NCBI GenBank assembly: GCA_016946835.1
Contig: JACVTC010000123.1
Location: forward strand, 1 to 64,000
Length of the DNA: 64,000 nt
Source of the DNA: Neocallimastix lanati (nom. inval.)
Lineage: Eukaryota; Neocallimastigomycota; Neocallimastigomycetes; Neocallimastigales; Neocallimastigaceae
Reading direction: 5' to 3'
The notes under the pieces are model-generated. The model did no database searches and had not been told where the DNA came from. It saw only the letters and a list, made by a program, of their open reading frames with translations. Positions 54,209 to 64,000 of the stretch are shown piece by piece. Numbering within the stretch: position 1 is the stretch's first letter; every line of letters starts with the position of its first letter. The translations under genes were made by a program, and so were the position numbers.

Positions 54209-57200
54209 TTGGAGGGATTTAACAACCTAATAAGAAGATTCGAAGACCTTAACCTGCAAGAAATGAATCAAGAGAATCATCAAGTTCTGCCCCGTAACAA
54301 TCAAAAGATTGTTAACGAACCACCGCTATTTTCTGGAATCAAGAAGGACTTTGATGGCTTCCTTACAAGAGCTGAAATAGCTATGGAAGCCAATCCACAA
54401 GGTTTCAATAACGACCATACAAAGGTCAGATTTATAATTTCTTATCTTGTCGGTGATCCCTTGATATGGGCCTCAAACTTGCGAAGAAATAATGATCCCC
54501 TGCTCAATGTTTATGAAGATTTTATTCAAGAATTAAGAAATCAATTTGGAGAGCAGGACATGAGCACAGTTGTCGCAAACGGTAAATTATGCAGCATCCG
54601 ACAACATAAATTTGGTCATGTTAGTGAGTATATAAATGAATTTAATAAAATCAGCAGACATTCAGATTTTAACGATTCTGCTAAGATTTATATGTTTGTA
54701 AAAGGACTTCACTACAAGATGAGGGAGCACCTTGCAGTGGTAAATCCAAATCCCAACAACTTAAGAAGACTTTTCACTGATGTCCTTAGTATCGAAAGCT
54801 TAACTAAGAGACATGAAATAAATGAATTTTTCTATCATAATTATTACCATCGTAAGGAAATAAATAATAATAATCATGCGTCTACTAGTGACCCAATGGA
54901 AATAGATTTATACAGAATTAAGAGAGGACAAACGAATACAAGTTACTTCCCTTCTAACCAGAAATTATATCAAGAAAACTCGAATTCAAGAGATGAAGAA
55001 AGAAGGAAAGGATTGTGCTATTATTGTAAAAAACCAGGTCATCGCTATTTTAACTGTCCAAATAAGAAGAAACCTGCCGGAGTCAAGATTATCAGTAAAC
55101 AAGAAAACACCGCTACCACACCCTCAAGTAGTTTAAGAAGAATTAGAAGAATCAACAGCCAAGAAGATATTGTCAAAGTTAGAAAAATCGTGGAAGAACA
55201 AAACTCACTTTTGACAAAGAAAAGTAATATCATTGATTTCTATATTAAAACAAACAATACAGAAGAAGTAAAAGCAAGAGTTCTGATCGATTCTGGTTCT
55301 GATCTTAATTTTATCCATCCTGAATTCGCTAAAGCCTTTGGAATTAAAACAAAAGAAATCGAAGAACCTTTCCGTGTTACTGGTCTTGGATATGGTGTTT
55401 CATCAGTAAAAAAGGAAACTGAGAAATGCGTTCTTCGTTTAAGGAACCACTTGGAAACGATTCAACTCTATGTTCTCAGGATTCCTGATGTTGATATTAT
55501 CTTGGGTTTACCATGGATCAATAAGCACTCCCCCTACAACTACCATGACGCAAAGAAGATTTCTTTCGGATCCGGTTTCTGTGCAAGACATTGTAACAAT
55601 GGTAAAAGAAAAAGGAAAAACAAGAACAAGAAAAGGAACAAAGGAAAAGAACCTGCTACCAACCTAGAAGAAAACAAAGTTATTATTGAAGAATCAAGAA
55701 AAAGAAAACCTCTCTTTGACTCTGATTCCGACTCTGACTCAGAAGAAGAAATTTCTATTCGTGGCCGCCGAACTCGTATTAGAACTTGCTCTGAATTTAA
55801 TAATTATGATAGTGATAGTGATATTAATGATACTTTTATGTTAGATAATTTTAGTGATAGCATTAGTGATAGTGATAACTTTAGCGATAGTGATGATATT
55901 ATTGTTATGAATTGTGATAGTAAAATTAGTACTAATAGTTTAAGGATTTTAAAGAAAATTTGTGAATCTAGTAAATGTAAGAAATTAAATGTAATTGAAA
56001 AATGTAATGATGAAGATAATAATTTAAATAAAGATGGTGAAAAGGTCGAAGTACCTGAAATCTATTTGATGTTTAAAGAAGTGTTTAATGAAAATAATTG
56101 TAATGTGTTACCTCCGCATCGTAATTATGATTGTGAAATTAAATTAAAAGATAATTGTAGTCTATTTTATGGTCCGTTGTACCCTTTAACTGAAACGGAG
56201 AGAGAAGAATTAAAGAAATATTTAGAAGAGAATTTAAAAAAGGGTTTTATTAGGAAATCTTCTTCTCCTGCTGGTGCACCTATTTTATTTGTTAGAAAAA
56301 AGGATGGTACTTATAGACTAGTTATTGATTATAGAAAATTGAACGAAATGACCATCCGTAACTCTTATCCACTTCCTTTAATTAGTGAATTGTTGGATAG
56401 AGTTAAAGGTGCTAAATATTTTACTAAGTTAGATTTAAAATCTGCTTATAACTTAGTAAGAATTAAAGAAGGTGACGAGTACAAAACTGCCTTTCGTACA
56501 AGATGCGGGCACTTTGAATATCTCGTTATGCCTTTTGGGCTTAAGAATGCCCCTGCTACATTCCAACATTTTATAAATGATGTTCTCAGTGATTACTTAG
56601 ATGATTTTGTAATCTCTTACATTGATGACATTTTAATTTATTCTAATACTTTAGAAGAACATCATGTACATGTTAAGAAAGTTTTAAGAAAATTGTTAGA
56701 GAATCATTTAGTTGTTAAATTAGAAAAGTGTGAATTTGATGTAACTGAAACTACCTTTCTTGGTTATGTTTTATCAAGAGATGGAATTAAAATGGATAAA
56801 GAAAAAGTTAAAGCAATTTTAGATTGGCCTGTTCCAACAAACGTTAAAGAAATTCAATCGTTTATTGGACTTTGTAATTATTACAGAATTTTTATTAAAG
56901 ACTTTGCGAAAATTGCAAATCCTCTCCACAAATTAACTAGAAAAAATGTTCCTTTTAATTGGAGTTCTGAACAACAAAAAGCGTTTGATACTTTAAAAGA
57001 ATTATTTACTACTGCTCCTATTTTGAAACATCCTGATAGCAACAAACAATTCATTGTTGAAACTGATGCTAGTAATTTTGCTGTTGGTGCAATTCTTTCT
57101 CAGGAATTTGATGGGCATTTGCATCCAATTGCTTTTATTTCTACTAGCTTAACTAAATCCCAAAGAAATTACCCTATCTATGACAAAGAACTTCTTGCTA

Positions 57201-58471
57201 TTAAAGTTGCATTGGAAGGATGGAGACATTACTTAGAAGGAGCTCGCCATCAGTTTATTATTTATACTGATCATAAGAATTTAACTTTCCCTCGAAAACC
57301 TGAACTTCTTTCCCAACGCCAAATTCGTTGGTATGAATTCTTATCTAGATTTGATTTTAAACTAATTTACAGAGCTGGTAAAAAGTCAGGTAAACCAGAT
57401 ATTTTATCAAGACGTAGTGATCATTTATTTGCTAGTGTTCGTCCTATTTCATGCGTTATTAATTCATGTAGTTTTAAGAATGATTCTTTAATCTCCTCTA
57501 TTCATGATTCTCTAGCTAATGATGAATTCTATTGCAAAATAACTGAATTTCTTAAAAATGATAAATCAAAAGATCCCCCTTTTAGTAAAATCGATAAATT
57601 TTCTCTTGACAAAAATGGTTATTTACTTTTTGAAAATTTAATTTATGTTCCCAATAAAATTAGAATAAGAGTTTTAGAACTCCATCATGACTCTATTTCT
57701 GCTGGTCATTTTGGAATTAATAAAACTATTGAACTTATTTCTCGTAATTTCTGGTGGCCTAAATTACAAAAAGATGTTAAAATGTTTATTAAATCTTGTG
57801 AAATTTGTTCAAAATCCAAAATCCCAAGACATAAGCCATATGGTTTACTTTCTCCACTTTCTACACCAAATAGAGCCTGGTCTGCTATCTCTATGGATTT
57901 TATTGTTGAACTTCCGAAATCCAAAGATATGACCACTATAATGGTTGTTGTGGATCGCTTAACTAAAATGGCTCATTTTATACCATTTAGATGTCTTCCT
58001 ACTGCTTCTATTGCTGCTGATTCTTTCATTGCTAATATTTTTAAACTTCATGGTTTCCCCGATTCTATTATTTCTGATCGTGGTTCTCAATTTACCTCTG
58101 ATTTTTGGAATCGTCTTTGCTCTCTTTTAAATATTAAGCATTCTTTTTCTACTGCTAATCACCCGCAGACTGATGGTCAAACGGAGAGGGTGAACTCGAT
58201 ATTGGAACAATATCTTCGTTGTTTCATTAACGAAAAACAAAATAATTGGTTTGATTTATTACCTTTTGCAGAATTTTCTTATAACAATACTTTACAACAA
58301 TCAATAAATCAATCACCATTTTTTGCAAATTATGGTTTTAATCCGAAATTTAATCCTGAAATTCCTTCAAATGAGAATCCGCATAGAGCTGAGAAAAGAA
58401 TATTAAATATTAATGAAAACATTAAATTTTTAAAAGAAAACTTAGAGCAAGCAAAAAAGACTTATAAGTAA
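54209..58471 (+). pseudogene. G4 gag-pol polyprotein up to an in-frame stop
   Basis: The frame opens at a TTG (54209); the first ATG is 54263. Gag capsid region at about residues 30-200, CCHC knuckle CYYCKKPGHRYFNC near 271, protease LIDSGSDLNFIH near 360, then an acidic Asp/Ser-rich insert (about 505-580). Reverse transcriptase LVIDYRKLNEMT, MPFGLKNAPATFQ and YIDDIL near 809; RNase H ETDASNFAVGAILS near 950; tether GKPDILSRRSD; integrase finger (GHFGINKT, CEICSKSK) and SMDFIVELP, SDRGSQFTS, DGQTERVNS near 1230-1330. The frame ends at TAA 58469-58471 inside the integrase C-terminal region. The same frame continues after it, so one base substitution would explain the stop. Confidence 0.93.
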
Positions 58472-58489
58472 TATGCAGATCTGAAAAGA

Positions 58490-59029
58490 ATGGATTCTCC
58501 AGATTTTAAAGTAGGAAATAAAGTTTATCTTTTAAAGGGTAATACAACAAAGAAAAATAGAAAATTATCTGATCAACTAATAGGACCTTTTGAAATAATA
58601 AGAAAAGTTAGTGACTTAGCGTACGAACTTAAACTTCCTAATAATATGCGTTGTCACCCTGTATTTCATGTTTCACTTCTCGAACCTTACCATGAAAATG
58701 AATTTTCAAACAGAAGAAATACTCGTAGAAGAAATATTAATCTTAATACGGATACAATTGATAGAACTCCTGAAAGAATAATTAAAATGAAAACCTTTAA
58801 CAATAAGAATCGTTACTTGATTAAATGGAAAGGATGCGATTTTAGTGAAAATACTTGGATTGATGAAGATCAAATTCTTGATAGACAATTAATACAAGAA
58901 TATTACAGAAAAGAAAAGAAGAACAAATCTTCGAATGTTAACAACGAATTCTGTCAACCACCTGATGATGCAAACGAGTACTATGTTAGACATAAATATC
59001 AACCTTTTGTAATTGATCTTCCTTCTTAA
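58490..59029 (+). pseudogene. G4 integrase C-terminus and chromodomain
   Basis: In the same frame as the upstream polyprotein, separated by one stop. It reads FKVGNKVYLLKGN, the GPF(E)I integrase tail, PVFHVSLLEPYHEN, then a chromodomain: PERIIKMKTF, YLIKWKGCDFSENTWIDEDQI. The C-terminus is a short polar tail ending 37 bp before the 3' LTR. The ATG at 58490 is incidental; without readthrough this part would not be made as part of the integrase. Confidence 0.92.
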
Positions 59030-59051
59030 AGTTAATCTCGCAGGAGCTCGA

Positions 59052-59066
59052 CTTAAGGGGCGAGAT
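59052..59066 (+). promoter_or_regulatory. G4 polypurine tract
   Basis: AAGGGGCGAGAT (59055-59066) directly precedes the 3' LTR. Confidence 0.75.
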
Positions 59067-59839
59067 TGTAAAGATATTATTAATATCTTTATAAATTTTA
59101 ATTAAATTTAATCATAAATTTAAGTAAAATTGAAATAAATCTATTAAAAATCACGTGTATAAAATTATTGCAAATAATTTTAAACAAAACTTCGACTTCT
59201 TCCCAATCATATTAATAAATTAAAAATTTCTCTTGTGAAACTAGTAATTGAAAATCATTTCTTTTTATGTAATTTAATTTAAATAATAAGAGTTAAGGTT
59301 TTTTAATAGATAAATTAACAACATGAAACTATGCAATTAGTCATGTTGAAACTTACGGCATTTTATGCTAAATTTATATTAAATAATTATGACAACTTTT
59401 ATATTATTTTAAAATAGAAAATATATAATAAATTTACTAATAATATTTAAATAATAAATAAATAATAAATGAACTCAATTAGAATTGATTATATTTATTT
59501 TAGTTATTAATTATAATTCTCTTTATTTAGTAATAGTTAATTATTTATTATTAGTTTAGGTTAGTATTGTTTTTAAATAAATAGTTAGATAATATAATTC
59601 AATAGGAATTATATATTCTAAATGTAATAAGATAAAAATATAAATAGTTAACCAAATTTCATGTATTTTAATCGATGTAATTGTTATTAACGATTTATTG
59701 TTAATAACACTAATAAGTAATAAAGATTATTTTAAAATCTAAATATAATAAAACTTATTTGTTTATAAAACATTTTTGTGTTATTTAGTGTTATTATAAT
59801 TTTTGACTTATAATCTATTTTTTAAATCAAAACTTTATA
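59067..59839 (+). repeat. G4 3' LTR
   Basis: 773-bp partner of 53057-53829, followed by the second copy of ATTGC. The apparent ATG of the downstream frame at 59803 lies inside this LTR and is not a gene start. Confidence 0.95.
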
Positions 59840-60408
59840 ATTGCAAAGAACCAAAGGTAAAAGATTGGAAAAACATAATACAAATATTCAGATATTTAAA
59901 AGGAGCAAAATATTACGGTATTTTATTTAATGGAGAAAAATGTCTAAAAACGTATGTCGATTCAGATTATGCTAATGATAAAGAAACGAGAAGGTCTACG
60001 ACAGGTTTTATCTATTTTATGGGTTCAGGTCCAACTAGTTGGTACTCAAAGCTCCAAAAGTGTGTAGCTACCTCCACCGCAGAAGCCGAATATTATGGAC
60101 TATGTGAATGTGCGAAACAAGCTTTATGGTATAGAAACATTTTAGGAGAAATAAAGGATCAAAGAGAATGCATAAAAATTTACATTGACAATCAAGCAGC
60201 AATATATAACGCTGAAAATAATACAATAAACCCAAGATCAAAACACATTGACATTAAATATCATAAAATCAGAGAATTAATAAGGGAAAAAAAAGTAGAA
60301 CTTGAATACATAGAATCAAAGAATAATAAAGCAGATGGTCTGACGAAATTTTTAAATAAATATAAAATGCAAAATTTTAGAAATAGTTTATTATACAAAT
60401 ATAAATAA
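59840..60408 (+). pseudogene. C3 RNase H (third coding block)
   Basis: Begins at TGC/AAA (C-KEPKVKDW) and continues the C3 polyprotein: FRYLKGAKYYG, YVDSDYANDKETRRST, the RNase H STAEAEYYG, DNQAAIYNAEN and HIDIKYHKIRE, ending ADGLTKFLNK and a stop at 60408. The first residues of the frame opened at 59803 are G4 LTR. All RNase H acidic residues are visible and the block itself has no frameshift. Confidence 0.92.
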
Positions 60409-60428
60409 AAATTAATAATTAGGGGGAA

Positions 60429-60537
60429 TGTGAAATAATAAATACATTTAATATTAAAAAATAAATAAATAATATGTAGTACAAATATCAATGTAAAATG
60501 TATTTATTTAGTAATTATTAATATTTTATTTTAAACC

Positions 60538-60568
<31 letters not shown>

Positions 60569-60747
60569 CTTTTCTTGATTAATTGATTTTTGAAGTTTTA
60601 TAAAAATTTACATTGTTTAATGTAGATATATTATTTTAATATTTATTAATAAAATTATTATTTCATAAACCCAATTGTTTATTGAGTTTTGTACGTTCGA
60701 GTGTTTGTTTTCTTTATTTTTATATATTAATAAATTAAATTTTAACA
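60429..60747 (+). repeat. C3 3' LTR
   Basis: 319 bp, preceded by the purine tract AGGGGGAA (60421-60428). It differs from the 5' copy by one substitution, one A indel and a longer poly-A run. It is followed without any spacer by the right copy of repeat F. Confidence 0.95.
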
Positions 60748-61074
60748 TTTATTTGAAGCAAAAGGCTTATTTTTTAAGAATACATAATTTAATGTTGTTT
60801 ATACATACAAATACATTTGATGGATCATACATATTTTAATACATTAAATACATGTTTTAATATTAACTATATAAAAGAGGCTTATAAAAATAAAAAAAAA
60901 TTTTAAAACTATATTCATAAACTATATAAACTATATATTAATATAATATATCCTATTTATTTATAATAAACTATTTAATATTTAAAATTATAATAAAAGT
61001 TGTAATAAAATAAAAATATTAATTAAAATGTTAATTGAATTTATAAACTAAAAATACTAATTTTCTAACAATAA
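60748..61074 (+). repeat. 327-bp direct repeat F, right copy
   Basis: Matches 18669-18995 end to end in the same orientation, from TTTATTTGAAGC to CTAACAATAA. Differences are about five transitions and two small indels. Beyond each copy the flanks differ. Confidence 0.9.
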
Positions 61075-61169
61075 TAATTAATTTTCACAATAAAATTGTA
61101 CTATAAATTTTTAAAAGGTTAGAGTTAAAATATTTTATAATAGGTTAGGAAATAATTGAAACAAATGGA

Positions 61170-61577
61170 GGGGAGAGTTGCATTTCCCCAGATTGCATTT
61201 CACCAAGTGGCGTAGTATTAAAATATTTCATTTAATATTTAATTTTATTTATTCATTTATTCATTTAATAATTTTCAATTTGGCGAAATGCACCATTCGC
61301 ATTAGTGCATTTCGCAATATGGCTTATAAAATTTTAAAATAAAGCCATACATTTTAAAATATTCTATACAATCATAGATAAACATCTAAATAATTATTAC
61401 TTCAAAAGAAATACTAATAAATAATAATATATTTTTTAATTAAATATTAATAAATAACTATTTCAAAAGAAATAATAATTATTTAAATATTTATTTATGA
61501 TTGTATAGAATATCTTAAAAATGTATGCCTTTATTTTATTATATTATTAGCCACATTGAGAAATGCACGATCCCCAA
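61170..61577. mobile_element. Composite MITE: MULE-like ends plus inner palindrome
   Basis: 61170-61294 repeats the left half of the 18398 MITE (GGGGAGAGTTGCATTTC, AAGTGGCGTAGTATTAAAAT) and ends TTTGGCGAAATGCACCA. From 61299, GTGCATTTCGCAATATGGCT starts a second unit whose reverse complement returns at 61577-61460 as GTGCATTTCTCAATGTGGCT. The two arms match over roughly 100 bp (ATTCTATACAATCATA in both). No convincing target duplication is visible. Confidence 0.65.
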
Positions 61578-62254
61578 CTAAGAGATATTCACAAGTATGA
61601 ATGTATATCATTTTGCAATTGTGTATTTCATAATGTGGCTTATCTTTTTTAATTAATTGCCACATCATATAATATTTTTTTTAACCAATAAATAAATAAA
61701 TAACTAAATAAAGAATGTAGTCCAAAACGTTTTTTTTTGAAATTTTAATAAGCCATCTATTTATTTGTGGCTTTTAAATTTTATATTATAACGCCATAAA
61801 ATTTAATATAATTTTAAAATAAAAAAGAAATAAATGTATAAATAAATAAATAAATAAAAATTATAATTATTTTATTAATAATTGTTTAAATATTTTATTA
61901 ATATTTTTTTTTAAATAAATAAATCTATGTAATTGTTAAAAGTATTTTATTAATATTTTTTTTAAATAAATAAATCTATATAATTGTTAAAGTATTTTAT
62001 TAATATTTTTTTTTTTTTTTACAAAAAATAAACCTTTTAATTGTTTGAATATGTTTGAATATGTGAAATAAATATGAAATATACGTTAAATGTATTAAAA
62101 TGTATTTATTATATATGTAATGTATGAGCCACAATGTATTAATATAAAAGCATGTAAATTTATTAAATTTAAATATTTGCAGCTCTTTATCATAAAATAT
62201 ATTAATAAAGTTGACATAATTATAAAACCCAAACTATTGACTTTTAACAGAATA
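61578..62254. other. AT-rich spacer with decayed MITE pieces
   Basis: No gene. Fragments such as GTGTATTTCATAATGTGGCT near 61621 and AATAAGCCAT/TGTGGCTTTT near 61760 resemble the ends of the inner MITE above. From 61905 to 62020 a block of about 60 bp (ATTTTATTAATATT + T run + AAATAAATAAATC) is repeated two to three times. Confidence 0.5.
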
Positions 62255-62345
62255 TTTTGGGTGTGGGGCATTTCGCCAATTTTTTTGAAAGCATGTGGCG
62301 TATTAAAAAAATGTGGCATTTCGCCAAATTGAAAATTATTAAATA
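62255..62345 (+). repeat. MITE arm, near-copy of 16320-16435
   Basis: GGGTGTGGGGCATTTCGCC, then AAGCATGTGGCGTATTAAA and GTGGCATTTCGCCAAATTG, closely matching the left arm at 16320. The opposite arm is not found before the C4 LTR. Confidence 0.7.
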
Positions 62346-62426
62346 AACAAATAAATCAATAAATAAAATTAAATATTATTTTTGTTTATAAAATATTTTA
62401 TTGATTAAAGTTTATTTATTTTAATA

Positions 62427-62641
62427 TGAGTAATTACTTGATTTTTAAAATTTATGAGATTACATTTGTATTTATACTATTTGTGGCTAAATAAAAATAT
62501 AACGAGAAATTATTACATAATATATTTCATTGTATTAGCTTAACAACGAGTTCGTTGTATTATAAAAATATCTTTTAATTTATTTAATACACATAAATTA
62601 TTATAATATAAATTTAATATATTTTTCTTTGTATTCTAACA
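62427..62641 (-). repeat. C4 3' LTR (outer edge uncertain)
   Basis: On the minus strand it begins TGTTAGAATACAAAG directly after the purine tract GGTCTGAGGGGGAA (62642-62655). The other end is not provable without a second copy; a TG at 62427 is one possible limit. Confidence 0.45.
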
Positions 62642-63040
62642 TTCCCCCTCAGACCAGAATGTTTGCTTGTCAAAGATTTGGTTTGTAAACTTAGTCATTT
62701 TTGGTCCATTATAATCTTTTGTTAATGGATCGGCCAACATCCTTTCGGTATTGATGTATTCTAATTTTATTCTGTTATTTTTGATATTATCTTTATTGAA
62801 GTAAAATTTTATTTCTATATGTTTTAATTTATTGTTGAGTTCACCGTTTTCTATTGTCGTTTTACTTGCTAAGTTATCAGTGAATATTTTTATTGGTTTT
62901 TTAATGTTGAATATTTCATATAAAATATTTCGGATCCATAAAACCTTTTTAGTACATTCAGCGGTAGCAATGTATTCAGCTTCCGCGGTAGATGTGGCAA
63001 CTACTGTTTTGTTTCTTGGATTGCCAACATATTGGATCAT
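62636..63040 (-). pseudogene. C4 RNase H, C-terminal part
   Basis: Reads VVATSTAEAEYIATAEC, FTDNLASKTTIENGE, KHIEIKFYFNKD and MLADPLTKDYNG, the second half of a copia RNase H, and stops inside the purine tract. The first 10 or so residues (MIQYVGNPRN) belong to the wrong frame; an extra A near 63014 separates this part from the one upstream. C4 is close to C1 in sequence. Confidence 0.88.
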
Positions 63041-63272
63041 TATTCATTGATATTATATACCCCGAAGTAGATTTCCTATCTTTTGGGTCACCAGCGTAGT
63101 CAGCATCAGTATATGCCATAATTTCCCCCTGTCCTTTATATTTAATTTTGTAGTATTTAGTATAATTTAAGTATTTTAATATATTTATTACCATTTTCCA
63201 ATCAGCTATGGTAGGATTCTCAGAATTTCTAGTATCTTTCCTACAGCGTAAGTAATATCTGGACGGGTACAC
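62976..63272 (-). pseudogene. C4 RNase H, N-terminal part
   Basis: Reads SENPTIADWKMVINILKYLN, AYTDADYAGDPKDRKSTSG and ICWQSKKQ, the first half of RNase H with its catalytic Asp. Both ends are set by one-base frameshifts (near 63235 and near 63014); the residues after SKKQ are out of frame. Confidence 0.87.
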
Positions 63273-64000
63273 CTGGCTAGATAGATTAACGATCCGATTG
63301 CACTTTTAAATGTTGTTTTATCGAATGGTTCATTATTCTTTGCTGAATTTGAGATGCTTGAACAAGGTGTTTTTGACTTTCTTATATTTTTAACTTTGAA
63401 TTTTTGTAATATATCATTTATTAATTGAATTTGAGAAATTACGTAGCTTGAATTTTCCTTTTCAATATTAATTCCTAAAATATAATCTGCTTCACTGCAT
63501 TTTGAAACTTTAAAGTTTTTCTTAATTCTTTTAATAATTTTATTTATATAGTATTTTATTCCTGTTATTAATAAATCATCCACATAAACTCCAATAATAC
63601 AGACAGCTCTTCCTCCCTCCATTTTAACAAAAATACATGGTTCAGATGTCAATTGAGTGAAACCATTATTTTTAAGAAAGTTTGTGAAGTGGATGTGCCA
63701 TTGGCGACCTGACTGTTTTAATCCGTATAAAGCTTTTCTAAGAAGCCAATAACCTTTACCAAAATTCTTGTCACCAGGGGGGATATTAACATAAATATCC
63801 TTATCCAACGGAGCATTAAGATAGGCAGCTTTAATATCAAGCTGCATTAGATCCCAATTGAATTTTGAAGCAAGCGCAATTATAAGTTTTAGACTATCTA
63901 AACTAAGGGTAGGGGAATATGTTAAGTTATAATCAATTCCCTTTCTCTGGGTGAAACCACGAGCAACCAGACGAGCCTTGTATTTTGAGATATTACCATT
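63206..64000 (-). pseudogene. C4 reverse transcriptase, running off the window
   Basis: The frame enters from 64000 with KYKARLVARGFTQ and GIDYNLTYSPTL, then LMQLDIKAAYLNAPLDKDIY, ALYGLKQSGRQW, the catalytic YVDDLL near 63580 and AIGSLIYLARCTRPDITYAV, before leaving frame near 63235. The ATG at 63847 is internal. The rest of the element, its linker, integrase and gag, lies beyond the right edge. Confidence 0.92.

Larger units (their letters stand above)
53057..59839 (+). mobile_element. G4: nearly intact Ty3/gypsy chromovirus in C3
   Basis: Two 773-bp LTRs (53057-53829 and 59067-59839) begin TGTAAAGATATT and end ACTTTATA, not the usual CA. ATTGC flanks both sides (53052-53056 and 59840-59844). 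Gag-pol with a chromodomain occupies 54209-59029, broken only by one in-frame TAA at 58469-58471. LTRs of equal length suggest a young insertion, later than C3. Confidence 0.94.
18996..60747 (+). mobile_element. C3: Ty1/copia element expanded to about 42 kb by nested insertions
   Basis: The outer LTRs are 18996-19302 and 60429-60747. Coding sequence lies in three blocks: 19414-24220, 52799-53056 and 59840-60408. They are separated by gypsy elements G3 (duplication ATAGG) and G4 (duplication ATTGC). Removing both with one copy of each duplication rejoins the reverse transcriptase at GKANFIIG/IKIERI and again at SVAQHC/KEPKV, in frame. The native element would be about 6.4 kb. It carries several one-base frameshifts and a stop besides the insertions. 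The usual 5-bp duplication is absent at its ends; a 327-bp direct repeat abuts them instead. Confidence 0.93.

Noticed and set aside
18669-61074. Unequal crossing-over between two C3 copies as the origin of the F duplication
   Set aside because: That model leaves C3 LTR ends outside each F copy; 18660-18668 and 61075-61090 show no LTR sequence.
62095-62332. Short frames around 62095-62332 on both strands
   Set aside because: They overlap the MITE arm and AT-rich spacer, with no domain and no conserved start.
1-64000. CRISPR arrays, operons or bacterial genes
   Set aside because: The repeats are LTRs, minisatellites and microsatellites without regular unique spacers, and all recognisable proteins are from eukaryotic transposable elements.

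Overview
The window is an extremely AT-rich stretch of eukaryotic DNA made almost entirely of transposable elements. I see no cellular gene, rRNA or confident tRNA gene. Very AT-rich spacers, long homopolymers, asparagine-codon runs, fungal-type Ty1/copia and Ty3/gypsy elements (two with chromodomains) and a FLYWCH-type Mutator-like (MULE) transposon would fit an early-diverging, AT-rich fungus such as an anaerobic gut fungus. That assignment is inference; no host gene is present to test it.

Layout. (1) 1-11113: a 5'-truncated copia element, C2, is split at asparagine codons by a complete copia element, C1 (2508-8725; 303-bp LTRs, 5-bp target duplication ATAAT). (2) 11777-16287: a MULE with matching termini and a perfect 9-bp target duplication, with a two-frame FLYWCH/MULE transposase. 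(3) 16300-18604: MITE-like relatives of that MULE. (4) 18996-60747: one very large copia element, C3, cut into three coding pieces. Gypsy element G3 (24221-52798, duplication ATAGG) sits in its reverse transcriptase, and gypsy element G4 (53057-59839, duplication ATTGC) sits between its reverse transcriptase and RNase H. Removing both rejoins the C3 frame exactly. (5) Inside the 5' LTR of G3, nine bases from its start, is a chain of LTR elements laid end to end and separated by the same 4 bp, CGAA: solo LTR-a, non-autonomous element Z, a lone Z LTR, solo LTR-b, and gypsy element G1. G2 then sits at the same spot with duplication CACGA. (6) 60748-62345: a second copy of the 327 bp that precede C3, then more MITEs. 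(7) 62427-64000: the 3' part of another copia element, C4, on the minus strand, running off the window.

How the parts work. C1 and C3 share a primer site matching the anticodon arm of a lysine tRNA, like the half-tRNA priming of copia. G2, G3 and G4 have primer sites complementary to a stretch of their own LTR near the expected mRNA start, as in self-priming Tf1/sushi elements. G1 and Z share a conventional site complementary to a tRNA 3' end. G1 appears to join gag to pol by a -1 frameshift at T TTA AAT. G2 has one uninterrupted gag-pol frame and 980-bp LTRs that look identical, so it is the best candidate for a recently active element. G4 has one in-frame stop. C1, C2, C3, C4 and G3 carry several one-base frameshifts.

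The two most unusual observations are the CGAA-linked chain, in which each insertion recreates its own target, and the 327-bp direct repeat abutting both outer ends of C3 where a 5-bp duplication is expected.
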